Shown here in pieces: positions 35,682-43,185 of a stretch of DNA of 64,000 bases. Source of the DNA: CBDAKK01 sp965196605 (GTDB lineage Bacteria; Spirochaetota; Spirochaetia; WTKD01; G963693115). Numbering within the stretch: the stretch's first letter is position 1; each line of letters begins with the position of its first letter. A program made the position numbers and the translations under genes. The notes under the pieces were generated by a model that saw only the letters and a list, made by a program, of their open reading frames with translations, ran no database searches and was not told where the DNA came from. The stretch is from NCBI GenBank assembly GCA_965196605.1, contig CBDAKK010000008.1, positions 930,001 to 994,000 of the forward strand. The letters run 5' to 3'.

Positions 35682-36154
35682 TCATCTTGGTGGCGGAGGA
35701 TCTACAAGGAAATCTTTATAATACTCTTTCATTATTTCTTTATCTATAATGGTGCCTTCGCCTTTTCTGAATGCTTTCTGCCATGGTTTTTCCCTGTGAG
35801 TATGTTCCATGAGGGAAATGGCGGAAAGATGCCCGTAAGCGTCCATGACTTGAGATATTAAGCGAATTTCTTCGGGTTGCATGCTTGTATAAGACTTTTC
35901 GTGAGTCTGTTCGGGTTCCGATGTTGCTATGATTGCATTTCCATATACTTTGTATATGTTGTAAATGGATTTTACAACAGGCCCATACTTCCATGCTTCT
36001 AGTTCTTCTTCAAAGAGCGGAGTATCTCTTATAGCAAGATGATAAGCTTGGCAATAGTAAATAAGCTTTTGAAGTTTCAAATGAGAGATGCGCAAACCCA
36101 TTTTGTTTGCATTTCTAAAATGTGATTAGCTACATCAGTGGCTTGAACACTCAT
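35682..36154 (-). pseudogene. Panacea-domain (DUF4065/SocA-like) protein, frameshifted near its start
   Basis: The main frame (KLQKLIYYCQAYHLAIRD, EEELEAWKYGPVVKSIY, SAISLMEHTHREKPWQKA) is a Panacea/DUF4065 domain, known from SocA and as the antitoxin in PanAT systems. Its ORF starts at 36101 without the family's first helix. The missing piece MSVQATDVANHILE lies just upstream in another frame, with ATG 36154 and an AGGAAAG ribosome site. Restoring one base near 36113 joins them as VANHILE-x-ANKMGLRISHLKLQK. So a one-base deletion (or sequencing error) splits the gene. Confidence 0.75.
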
Positions 36155-36189
36155 AGTTATTTCTTTCCTTACTGGACTAGTGTAACAAA

Positions 36190-36231
36190 ATGCGCTATTT
36201 ACTTACAAGCTTCTGCAGGATGCGGATGTCT
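36190..36231. repeat. Direct repeat, left copy (42 bp)
   Basis: Identical to 37201-37242 except one base (36219). It corresponds to the 3' end of the coiled-coil gene at 37206-37451 and is a remnant of that gene's tail. Together the copies bracket the ImmA and membrane-protein genes. Confidence 0.85.
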
Positions 36232-36233
36232 AT

Positions 36234-36710
36234 TTAATGAGGCGAGAGACCTAAGCGTATTCTCATAGCTGGAAGAGATACCTTGAATATGTTCGCTAGT
36301 TCTTGATGATTTTTTACAAGTTTTATTAAAGGATTTATCAAATGAAACGGCATTAAAATATCAGCGGCCATTTTGTTAGCTTCAATTTCTAATTTGTTAG
36401 ATAATTTATCATTTCTGTATAGCGCATTTTCAGTTATACCATCGCCTATTTCTTTTTTATGTAGTAGATAATGCGACAGCTCATGCGCCGCAGTAAAGCG
36501 TTGTCTTGTTACATGATGTTGAGTATTTACGTATATAAGATATTTTCCTAGATTCTCGGAGTAAATAATTTTCCCCGATACATGTTTATCTTTAAATATA
36601 GCCCCTCTTAATTCAACGCCAAATGATTGTATTAACCGAGTAACGTTTATAGGTGGCATTTTTTGAGACCTTTTTATCTGTAACAGGATATCACTAAATA
36701 ACATACTCAC
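36234..36710 (-). CDS. ImmA/IrrE-family metallopeptidase
   Basis: 158 residues from GTG 36710 (ATG 36704 also possible). Zinc motif HELSH in RFTAAHELSHYLLHKKEIG (about residues 91-95), downstream glutamate in EIEANKMAADILMP. ImmA proteases cleave or inactivate phage and ICE repressors; IrrE regulates DNA-damage genes. Coupled to the upstream membrane-protein gene by a GTGA overlap. Inside the 42-bp-flanked cassette. Confidence 0.85.
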   Translation of the reverse strand: MSMLFSDILLQIKRSQKMPPINVTRLIQSFGVELRGAIFKDKHVSGKIIYSENLGKYLIYVNTQHHVTRQRFTAAHELSHYLLHKKEIGDGITENALYRNDKLSNKLEIEANKMAADILMPFHLINPLIKLVKNHQELANIFKVSLPAMRIRLGLSPH

Positions 36711-37117
36711 TTATCTATATTAGCAGTATCTTCTTTTAAAAAGTCATCTGTATTGCTTGGCACATCAAAAATGTTTAACAGCTCTTCATCAGGCATTGTT
36801 GATGGGTCAAACGACTGTTGTAGATTCTGGTAATAATTAGCAGCTGTTTCTTTCGCTATTGCTTCGGCTTTTTGTTTTAATTCTTTCCAGCCAATAAAAG
36901 CTACAATTGCTCCACCAAAAGCAATAATAGCTAATGTTGTTTGTAATATTGTAATTTGCAGAGCTAATGTTTTTTCTTTACTTGCAATTATGCCAAATAC
37001 ACCCAAGACAAAAGCTACTACTAAAAAAAGAGATATAACTAAGCAAAATATGGAAGCAATACACTCTACAGGTTTTTCTTTGAATTGTTCTTTGAAAAAG
37101 AAAATTATTTTTTTCAC
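36707..37117 (-). CDS. Small membrane protein paired with ImmA
   Basis: 136 residues. Two hydrophobic helices (about 15-42 and 50-72), the first following a basic/aromatic N-terminus (MKKIIFFFKEQFKEKPVEC), then a Lys/Glu-rich cytosolic C-terminal tail with an acidic end. Translationally coupled to the peptidase. No family recognised. A membrane sensor or effector partner for the protease is a reasonable inference. Confidence 0.6.
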   Translation of the reverse strand: MKKIIFFFKEQFKEKPVECIASIFCLVISLFLVVAFVLGVFGIIASKEKTLALQITILQTTLAIIAFGGAIVAFIGWKELKQKAEAIAKETAANYYQNLQQSFDPSTMPDEELLNIFDVPSNTDDFLKEDTANIDK

Positions 37118-37200
37118 TTATAAAGTGTGTCGGCACTTATAATCGAGTTTCAATACTTATTTTGGGTGTAACACTTCTTAATTGCATAGAATTGTTATAA

Positions 37201-37242
37201 ATGCGCTATTTACTTACAAGCTTCTGCAGAATGCGGATGTCT
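37201..37242. repeat. Direct repeat, right copy (42 bp)
   Basis: See 36190-36231; the period is 1,011 bases. This copy is the genuine 3' end of the gene at 37206-37451. Confidence 0.85.
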
Positions 37243-37451
37243 TCGCGCAGTTCGGCTATTTCTTTTGTAAGATTTTTGACTTCCCTTTGTATTACTGCGA
37301 TGTCTTGGTGGTCTACTTCATGAGCAGCTACAAGCTCTACTGATTTTCGTATAGCTTTTGAATTTTTGTCGAGTTTATATTTTTCTTTGACAATATTGAC
37401 AGAGGCATTAAATACTTCGTCAATTCTAAGAGTAATTTGCTTATCATGCAT
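37206..37451 (-). CDS. Small RHH/coiled-coil regulator
   Basis: 81 residues from ATG 37451 (MHDKQITLRIDEVFNASV). An N-terminal beta strand (KQITLRID) plus helices fits a ribbon-helix-helix DNA-binding fold; the C-terminal 35 residues (REVKNLTKEIAELREDIRILQKL) are a coiled coil. The frame is open further upstream but that part runs through a 46-bp palindrome, the probable operator. Confidence 0.55.
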   Translation of the reverse strand: MHDKQITLRIDEVFNASVNIVKEKYKLDKNSKAIRKSVELVAAHEVDHQDIAVIQREVKNLTKEIAELREDIRILQKLVSK

Positions 37452-37503
37452 ATTTATATTATCGACAAAAAGTAGTAATAAAAAAGTGCAAATGTATTGA
37501 CAA

Positions 37504-37549
37504 TAGCAACGCATTTGCCTACCATAATAGGTACGCAAATGCGTTGCTA
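37504..37549. promoter_or_regulatory. 46-bp near-perfect palindrome between divergent genes
   Basis: TAGCAACGCATTTGC (37504-37518) pairs with GCAAATGCGTTGCTA (37535-37549); inside, TACC (37520-37523) pairs with GGTA (37530-37533). Only one mismatch and a six-base centre. A TTGACA box sits at 37497-37502. It lies between the RHH gene and the antirepressor and is a strong candidate operator for a dimeric or tetrameric regulator, or a hairpin/origin structure. Confidence 0.7.
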
Positions 37550-37663
37550 AAGTAATGCAAAACAACAACGCCCTGTTGTAAGAAATAGGTTTGAACAATG
37601 GGGCAAATGAAAGCACAGGGGCGTCTGTGTGAGTAGTTTGCCTTTTTTATTTTGGAGTCAGTC

Positions 37664-38398
37664 ATGCAAGAGCTAATCAAGGTACAAGAAGAAGGCGGAC
37701 AACAACGAGTGTCTGCGCGGGAGTTATGGCAAGGGTTAGAGAGTAAAAGGCAGTTTGCTAATTGGGTCAAGGCTAAAGTGCTAGATAATCCTTTTTTTAT
37801 AGAAGACGAAGATTATTTCTCATTTAACAAATCTGTTAAACGAGGAACGGGGGCTACTACGCTCAAAGAATACGCCTTAACCATAGACACAGCAAAGAAA
37901 GTAGCAATGGCAGAGCAGACGCCACGAGGGGAGGTAATCAGGAAGTACTTTATCGAATGTGAAAAGAAGCTAAAAGAAATAGCCCTGCCCTCGTATCAGA
38001 TAGAAGACAGAATAGAGCGTGCGCAAACGTGGATAACCGAAGAGCGAGAGCGTATAGCGTTGGAGAATAAGAACGCAGTACTCACGCGCAAAGTAGACAA
38101 CTTGAGTACTGCTCTTGATAATCTTATGGATTATGCCTCGATTATCGCGGTAGCGAAGCATAACGGGGTGCATGAGAAGACGTTCAGCTATCACAAGTTG
38201 AAGAAGATGAGCGAGTTGGCAGGGCGAGAGATAAAGAAAGCGCCCTGCCCGCGCTATGGTACGAAGAACCTGTATCACATAGACGTATGGAAGCTTTGTT
38301 ATGACGGCTATGACTATGACCTAAAAGACGTCTATGAAGACGAAGAAGAGCCCACAATGAGTGAGGCGGATAGAACTAAAGCATTGGAGTTAGTGTGA
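37664..38398 (+). CDS. AntA/AntB-type phage antirepressor, copy 1
   Basis: 244 residues from ATG 37664 behind TTGGAG. AntA domain about residues 10-105: QRVSARELWQGLESKRQFANW, EDYFSFNK, EYALTIDTAKKVAMAEQT, KYFIECEKKL. The C-terminal half has a coiled coil and a KilAC-like helical part (LMDYASIIAVAKHNGVHE). Antirepressors bind and disable phage repressors. Its first 66 bases, including the start, are identical to those of the second antA gene at 39983. Confidence 0.8.
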   Translation: MQELIKVQEEGGQQRVSARELWQGLESKRQFANWVKAKVLDNPFFIEDEDYFSFNKSVKRGTGATTLKEYALTIDTAKKVAMAEQTPRGEVIRKYFIECEKKLKEIALPSYQIEDRIERAQTWITEERERIALENKNAVLTRKVDNLSTALDNLMDYASIIAVAKHNGVHEKTFSYHKLKKMSELAGREIKKAPCPRYGTKNLYHIDVWKLCYDGYDYDLKDVYEDEEEPTMSEADRTKALELV

Positions 38399-39144
38399 TG
38401 ACGAATACGAGTAAAAGCGACAAGCGCACACATGCGCATCAACGATATTACACGGCAGATAGGAAGATTGTACCCGGTGTTACAACCATATTAGGTGTAA
38501 TAGCAAAGCCTGTGCTCATATCGTGGGCTAACCGCATGGGTCTTGCAGGCATCGACACGACTAAGTTTGTGAGGGTCGCCGCAGATGTGGGAACTATCTG
38601 TCATGAGATGATAGAGTGCGAACTTACAGGCAAAGAGTTTGATGAAACGCAATACTCGGCAATGGATATAGAGAAAGCGCAAGCGGGGATGATACGCTTT
38701 TACGACATCCTGCGTATTAATGAGTTAAAGAACACGATGAGCGAACTTCGACTTGTTAGTGAAAAGTATCACTATGGCGGTACATGTGATATTTATGGGC
38801 TGTGCAATGGCAAAAGAACGCTCATAGACATTAAGACGAGTAACGGCATATATGTCGAACACAAGATACAAGTATCAGCATATCGTCAGCTTCTTGAGGA
38901 ACACGGCTATCCAGTAGAGCAAACTATCATAGCGCGTGTAGGCAAGGAAGATGTGGGCAGTATGGAACTGCACTATGTATCTGATGAACAGCAGTCATTA
39001 TGTTTTAGTGAGATCTTCTTGCCAGCACAGAAGATATATAAAGCAATGCGCGTACTTAGTGGACAAGAACGAGAGGAAGCGAAGCGCAGGAAGGCGTTAG
39101 AAAAAGCAGAAGCTAAGGTAAATCAAGCGGAGGTAGATAGATGA
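38398..39144 (+). CDS. PD-(D/E)XK exonuclease-like protein (RecB/Cas4 type)
   Basis: 248 residues. Starts at ATG 38398 within the TGATG overlap with antA. The core is HEMIECE (first acidic residue), GGTCDIYGLCNGKRTLIDIKTSNG (D...D-x-K) and QVSAYRQLLEEHG with the QxxxY motif: the arrangement of RecB-like 5'-3' exonucleases used in phage single-strand annealing recombination. The Sak4-like ATPase, SSB and RusA encoded nearby fit such a pathway. Confidence 0.8.
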   Translation: MTNTSKSDKRTHAHQRYYTADRKIVPGVTTILGVIAKPVLISWANRMGLAGIDTTKFVRVAADVGTICHEMIECELTGKEFDETQYSAMDIEKAQAGMIRFYDILRINELKNTMSELRLVSEKYHYGGTCDIYGLCNGKRTLIDIKTSNGIYVEHKIQVSAYRQLLEEHGYPVEQTIIARVGKEDVGSMELHYVSDEQQSLCFSEIFLPAQKIYKAMRVLSGQEREEAKRRKALEKAEAKVNQAEVDR

Positions 39145-39317
39145 AAAATAATGATTTAACTGAAATGGAAATGGGTTTTATAGACCAAATAGCGAGGCGT
39201 AGAAATTGTGGACGTTCGCACGTGATACGCGAAGCATTAGACAGATATATCAATACACCGAAGAGCGTACAAGAAGAAAAACTAGAGGGATATATAAGGA
39301 GTAACAATGAGCGATAA
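39141..39317 (+). CDS. CopG-like ribbon-helix-helix protein (58 aa)
   Basis: ATG 39141 overlaps the nuclease stop (ATGA). The product MKNNDLTEMEMGFIDQIARR continues CGRSHVIREALDRYI, typical of a short RHH DNA-binding protein. It overlaps the start of the next gene by 11 bases. A remnant of a related gene is at 43689. Confidence 0.6.
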   Translation: MKNNDLTEMEMGFIDQIARRRNCGRSHVIREALDRYINTPKSVQEEKLEGYIRSNNER

Positions 39318-39972
39318 GAAATATGAGTTTACTGGCGAGACGAAAGAGATTGGCGGTGGTCGTATCCTTCGTAGGATACGTGCAGTAAGAAGCTTTGGAG
39401 ACGTAGAAGCAGGCGCAGAAGGTGGGTTTCTTGAGAAAGAAGAAAACCTCTCTCACGAGGGGGATTGTTGGGTCTCTGACAATGCGCGGGTCTATGACAA
39501 TGCGAAGGTCTCTGACAATGCGAAGGTCTCTGACAATGCGAAGGTCTCTGGCAATGCGCAGGTCTCTGACAATGCGAAGGTCTCTGACAATGCGCGGGTC
39601 TCTGGCCATGCGCGGGTCTCTGGCAATGCGTGGGTCTCTGGCAATGCGTGGGTCTTTGACAATGCGCTGGTCTTTGACAATGCGCAGGTCTTTGACAATG
39701 CGCAGGTCTTTGACAATGCGCGGGTCTCTGGCCATGCGCGGGTCTTTGACAATGCGAAGGTCTCTGACAATGCGAAGGTCTCTGGCAATGCGCAGGTCTC
39801 TGACAATGCGAAGGTCTCTGACAATGCGCGGGTCTCTGGCCATGCGCGGGTCTCTGGCAATGCGCGGGTCTCTGGCCATGCGCGGGTCTCTGGCCATGCG
39901 TGGGTCTTTGACAATGCGCGGGTCTCTGACAATGCGCAGGTCTCTGACAATGCGAAGGTCTATGGCAGGTAA
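39307..39972 (+). CDS. Hexapeptide-repeat (left-handed beta-helix) phage protein
   Basis: 221 residues. The N-terminal 45 residues (YEFTGETKEIGGGRILRRI, FGDVEAGAEGGFLEKEENLS) match a head seen on a family of phage/mobile-element proteins. After that come about 27 six-residue units of the form V-(S/F)-(D/G)-(N/H)-A-(K/R/Q/W), which build a left-handed parallel beta-helix. Function is unknown; structural or surface-binding roles are plausible. The C-terminus is simply cut after VYGR, eleven bases before the second antirepressor. Confidence 0.75.
   Translation: MSDKKYEFTGETKEIGGGRILRRIRAVRSFGDVEAGAEGGFLEKEENLSHEGDCWVSDNARVYDNAKVSDNAKVSDNAKVSGNAQVSDNAKVSDNARVSGHARVSGNAWVSGNAWVFDNALVFDNAQVFDNAQVFDNARVSGHARVFDNAKVSDNAKVSGNAQVSDNAKVSDNARVSGHARVSGNARVSGHARVSGHAWVFDNARVSDNAQVSDNAKVYGR
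39473..39966. repeat. 18-bp tandem repeat array (about 27 units)
   Basis: Unit GTCTCTGACAATGCGAAG with variants. Because 18 is divisible by three and the unit has few stops, five of six frames stay open through it, including the frame of the downstream antirepressor. Variants GACAAT/GGCAAT/GGCCAT and CTCT/CTTT are mixed in blocks, suggesting unequal recombination. Confidence 0.9.
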
Positions 39973-39982
39973 GGAGGCACTC

Positions 39983-40654
39983 ATGCAAGAGCTAATCAAG
40001 GTACAAGAAGAAGGCGGACAACAACGAGTGTCTGCGCGGGAGTTATATGAATTCTTAAGTCCAGAGACAAGGTTTAATGACTGGATTGAAAGAATGTTTG
40101 AATACGACTTTGAGAAAGGTAAAGACTATTACTCATTTTTGAGTAATAGGTCTGACGGGAAGGCGGGGAAGCCACGAACCGATTACATGTTGACGCTAGA
40201 GACTGCGAAAGAAATAGCAATGTTGCAACGCAGTGAGAAAGGTAAGGTCGCACGCAAGTACTTCATAGCGTGTGAAAAGAAGCTGAAAGCAATAACACAA
40301 CCATCGTATTTACTAGATAACCCCGCAGAGCGGGCGAGACGCTGGGCAGTAGAGTACGAAGAAAAGATAGCGTTAGAGAACAAGCGCGCGGTGTTAGCGA
40401 CTAAGAATGAGAAGCTTGAGACACAGCTTGATGAGTTATTGCAGTGGGTTTCAATCATCAAGGTAGCGCGACATAACAAGGTTGATGAGAAGTGCTTTAA
40501 CTGGCGTACATTGAAAAAGAAGAGTATTGAACTCGGCGTAGCTATCAAGAAGGCAGAAAGCCCGCGCTACAAGTTCCAAAACCTATACCACCTAGACGTA
40601 TGGAAGCACTGCTATAAGGGCTACGACTACGACATGAGAGAGGTGAAGCAATGA
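39983..40654 (+). CDS. AntA/AntB-type phage antirepressor, copy 2
   Basis: 223 residues from ATG 39983 behind AAGGAGG. AntA domain with QRVSARELYEFLSPETRFNDW, DYYSFLSNRSDG, DYMLTLETAKEIAMLQRSEKG, and a C-terminal part related to copy 1 (WVSIIKVARHNKVDEKCFNW, PRYKFQNLYHLDVWKHCYKGYDYD). The 66-base identical 5' end followed by divergence points to recombination at the start of the gene. The frame is open upstream through the repeat array but translation from there is unlikely. Confidence 0.8.
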   Translation: MQELIKVQEEGGQQRVSARELYEFLSPETRFNDWIERMFEYDFEKGKDYYSFLSNRSDGKAGKPRTDYMLTLETAKEIAMLQRSEKGKVARKYFIACEKKLKAITQPSYLLDNPAERARRWAVEYEEKIALENKRAVLATKNEKLETQLDELLQWVSIIKVARHNKVDEKCFNWRTLKKKSIELGVAIKKAESPRYKFQNLYHLDVWKHCYKGYDYDMREVKQ

Positions 40655-41418
40655 AGATAGTAAAGACAGGTGTAGCGGCACAGACACCACTGACAGCAAT
40701 AGTATACGGGTATGCGGGTGTCGGAAAAACTACGCTAGCATCACAATTCCCCAAGCCACTGTTTTTTGACTTTGAAAGTGGCACGCGCCACATATCCCGT
40801 GAGGTAGATGTTGTACATTTTTCGAAATGGATTAGTCCATCAGAAGCTAAAGAATTACCGAAGCTTATCACGCCTTACGAGACGATTGTCGTAGACAGCT
40901 TGAGTGAAGCAATGACGAAGCTTATAGCGAGTGATGAAATAACAGGCTCGTTGTATCGGCAGAGTAACGGTAATGGTGATTTGACTATGGCAGGTTGGGG
41001 ATTTGTAAAAAAGACGATGCGTGCGTTTATATCATTCCTACGCGATAGCCAAAAGAATGTACTGCTTCTTACACACGTTGAAGAGATGTCAACGACAAAC
41101 GATGATGGCGGACAGGTTATCTTAAAGCGTCCGATGATAGCGACAAAGATATCGGAAGAAATACCGAACATGGTTGATGTCGTGGGGTACTTATGCGTAC
41201 ATAAGAATGAACGAATTATGTATGTTGGTGGTTCTAGTGAGAAAGTAATCAGCAAGGACAGGACAGGAAAATTACCAGCGACTATTACGAACCCAACATG
41301 GAATGACTTTAAGGATGTCGCGTGCTGTGCTGATGGGCATGTGCAAGGGAATGGTGAAGATAGTGCGGAAATAGAAAAGGCTTTGAAGGAGGAGCAGGAA
41401 CTGCTTGCAAGTATATGA
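40651..41418 (+). CDS. Sak4-like RecA-fold ATPase
   Basis: 255 residues. Walker A GYAGVGKTTLASQF, Walker B ETIVVDSLSE, sensor region VLLLTHVEE. The size and motif pattern match phage Sak4/RecA-core ATPases (AAA_24) that assist single-strand annealing recombination, usually beside SSB. Start ATGA-coupled to antA2. Confidence 0.78.
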   Translation: MKIVKTGVAAQTPLTAIVYGYAGVGKTTLASQFPKPLFFDFESGTRHISREVDVVHFSKWISPSEAKELPKLITPYETIVVDSLSEAMTKLIASDEITGSLYRQSNGNGDLTMAGWGFVKKTMRAFISFLRDSQKNVLLLTHVEEMSTTNDDGGQVILKRPMIATKISEEIPNMVDVVGYLCVHKNERIMYVGGSSEKVISKDRTGKLPATITNPTWNDFKDVACCADGHVQGNGEDSAEIEKALKEEQELLASI

Positions 41419-41900
41419 TTTTGGTTTATGAAAAGAATGTGAGATTAGGCGTGTTGAGTAAGCCCTACTTTGATAGTGCGCGTAATGCGCTGTGTATTCC
41501 AGTACAGACGCCGAGCATGGGTGTTTTAGAAGCACTGCGTGTGTGGTGTAATGCTGTTGTTTCTAAGATGCTGGATATCAAGCCCGTGCGCACTCGGAGG
41601 ACGTTAGACCAAAATGCATATTTTCATGTGGTGCTACAAAAGTGGTCAGACCATAATGGTGATGATATGCAGAGCCAAAAAGATTACTGGAAGTTTGAAG
41701 CTGTGAAGGCAGGAGTATTACAGCCACAGCGTCAGTATGAAGGCGAGGAAGGTAAGTATATTGTCTTGCCTGAAACAAAACGGATGAATAAAGAGACGAT
41801 GAGTAGATTTATAGATTGGCTTCTCATGAGATTGGCCAAGGAAGGATGGGAAGCTCCAACATGGGAGCAAGCTGAACATGTGTATGAGGTAGAACGATGA
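41415..41900 (+). CDS. NinB-like recombination protein
   Basis: 161 residues. RRTLDQNAYFHVVLQKWSDH and a C-terminal MNKETMSRFIDWLLMRLAKEGW match the layout of NinB/Orf proteins, which bind single-stranded DNA and SSB and help load recombinases in lambdoid phages. Similarity is modest. ATGA-coupled to the ATPase. Confidence 0.55.
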   Translation: MILVYEKNVRLGVLSKPYFDSARNALCIPVQTPSMGVLEALRVWCNAVVSKMLDIKPVRTRRTLDQNAYFHVVLQKWSDHNGDDMQSQKDYWKFEAVKAGVLQPQRQYEGEEGKYIVLPETKRMNKETMSRFIDWLLMRLAKEGWEAPTWEQAEHVYEVER

Positions 41901-41970
41901 GCGTGAACTACTTCTTCGCGCCCTGCATAATCGAGAAATTAGGCGAGAGATAGGAAGAGGAGGAGTGATG

Positions 41971-42318
41971 ATGACGATAGCGTGTGAGTTTACACAGACG
42001 CTCGTAGGAAGCAATAGGCGTCTTATTCCTACGAGAAGTGGGCGATGGTGTAGTGACCCGATATACAGGCGCGTGAAAGAGGAATTGAGTACTCATTTCG
42101 GTAAAGAATTTACAGCGCGAAACATAGGAGCATGTGAAGTGCTTTTGTTTTATACACGGAAGCAGTGGCGCGGTGATATTGATAACTGCATAAAAGTGGT
42201 GCTAGACGCGCTTGCTATGGCTGGGGTTATTCAGAATGACAAGCTTGTACAAAAGCTTGAAATAGAGCGTATAGAAGGCATTACAAGCCATGTAGTAGTC
42301 AAAGGTGTGGAGAGGTAG
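41971..42318 (+). CDS. rusA: RusA-like Holliday junction resolvase
   Basis: 115 residues from ATG 41971, seven bases behind GAGGAGG. The RusA core GDIDNCIKVVLDALAMAGVIQND carries the catalytic aspartates; RRLIPTRSGRW is the upstream basic segment. Cleaves four-way junctions during phage recombination. 70 bases follow the NinB-like gene with no other gene I can support. Confidence 0.85.
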   Translation: MTIACEFTQTLVGSNRRLIPTRSGRWCSDPIYRRVKEELSTHFGKEFTARNIGACEVLLFYTRKQWRGDIDNCIKVVLDALAMAGVIQNDKLVQKLEIERIEGITSHVVVKGVER

Positions 42319-42325
42319 AAGCATT

Positions 42326-42577
42326 ATGAAAGAAAAACAGTATAACCTAATCTTTGAAATCAGAACCGATATGAAAGCGTACAAAAGGCTTTCTATCGCA
42401 CTTCTTGCATTTGTTACTGCATTATTTCTTGAAGCGTACTTCTGGGCGCGGCACAAACAGTGGGGTGCATTTTTTGTAGAAGTATTGCTTGAACTCATGG
42501 CGTTCATTCTTAATTCGATAGCAATAGGCTCGACTATCTATATGGTTGTATCCTTTATGCAATATCTGTGGCACTAG
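42326..42577 (+). CDS. Small two-helix membrane protein
   Basis: 83 residues from ATG 42326. Two hydrophobic segments (about 22-40 and 53-76) around a short loop RHKQWGAF. No family recognised; it sits among recombination genes. The N-terminal extension in frame from 42305 has no ribosome site. Confidence 0.5.
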   Translation: MKEKQYNLIFEIRTDMKAYKRLSIALLAFVTALFLEAYFWARHKQWGAFFVEVLLELMAFILNSIAIGSTIYMVVSFMQYLWH

Positions 42578-42618
42578 CACGTAATGTGTAAGAACAAAAG
42601 ATTTAGAGAGGTACAACA

Positions 42619-43185
42619 ATGTCTTTAGAACAATTACGTCAACGCTCTTATCAAGATTGCGCACAAAGAATTGAAGAACTACTCGCTCGGATGAGAAGAA
42701 AACGAGAATTACACAAAGACAAGGTTTCTGAACGCGGCAAGCGATACTATGCAGCAAATAAAGACAAGGTTTCTGAACGCAACAAGCGATACTATGAAGC
42801 AAATAAAGACAAGGTTTCTGAATATCAAAAGCGATACTACGAAGCAAACAAAGACAAGGTTTCTGAATACCAAAAGCGATACCGCGAAGCAAATAAAGAC
42901 AAGGTTTCTGAACGCCACAAGCGATACTATGAAGCAAACAAAGACAAGGTTTCTGAATACCAAAAGCGATACTACGAAGCAAACAAAGACAAGGTTTGCG
43001 AATACCGAAAGCGATACCGGGAAGCGAACAAAGGCAAGTTTTGCGAATACAGCAAGCGATACTATGAAGCAAATAAAGACAAGGTTTCTGAACGCCAAAA
43101 GCGATACCGCGAAGCGAACAAAGACAAGATTTCTGAACGCCAAAAGCGATACCGCGAAGCGAACAAACAAGGAGTAAAACAATGA
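42619..43185 (+). CDS. Protein of 15-residue charged helical repeats
   Basis: 188 residues. After a helical head (MSLEQLRQRSYQDCAQRIEE) come about ten repeats of (Y/R)EANKDKVSE(Y/R)xKRY, extremely basic and probably one long alpha-helix. This repeat type occurs scattered in phage and bacterial proteins, sometimes before HNH nucleases, but no nuclease domain is present. It may bind nucleic acid. ATGA-coupled to ssb. Confidence 0.65.
   Translation: MSLEQLRQRSYQDCAQRIEELLARMRRKRELHKDKVSERGKRYYAANKDKVSERNKRYYEANKDKVSEYQKRYYEANKDKVSEYQKRYREANKDKVSERHKRYYEANKDKVSEYQKRYYEANKDKVCEYRKRYREANKGKFCEYSKRYYEANKDKVSERQKRYREANKDKISERQKRYREANKQGVKQ
42709..43170. repeat. 45-bp tandem repeat array (about ten units)
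   Basis: Each unit encodes KDKVSExxKRYxEAN. Units alternate YEYQK/RERQK/RERHK variants in a mosaic, and one (about 43025-43070) differs more (KGKFCEYSK). Slippage or unequal recombination is expected to change copy number. Confidence 0.85.

Noticed and set aside
39473..39966. Possible CRISPR array
   Set aside because: Units are 18 bases, contiguous, in frame and without spacers; no cas genes nearby. It is a coding repeat.
39329..39999. Long reverse-strand and second-frame ORFs of 150-250 codons across 39.25-40.0 kb (His/Gln/Arg/Pro or Arg/Asp repeats)
   Set aside because: They only mirror the 18-base repeat of the hexapeptide gene, have no ribosome site and give low-complexity products.
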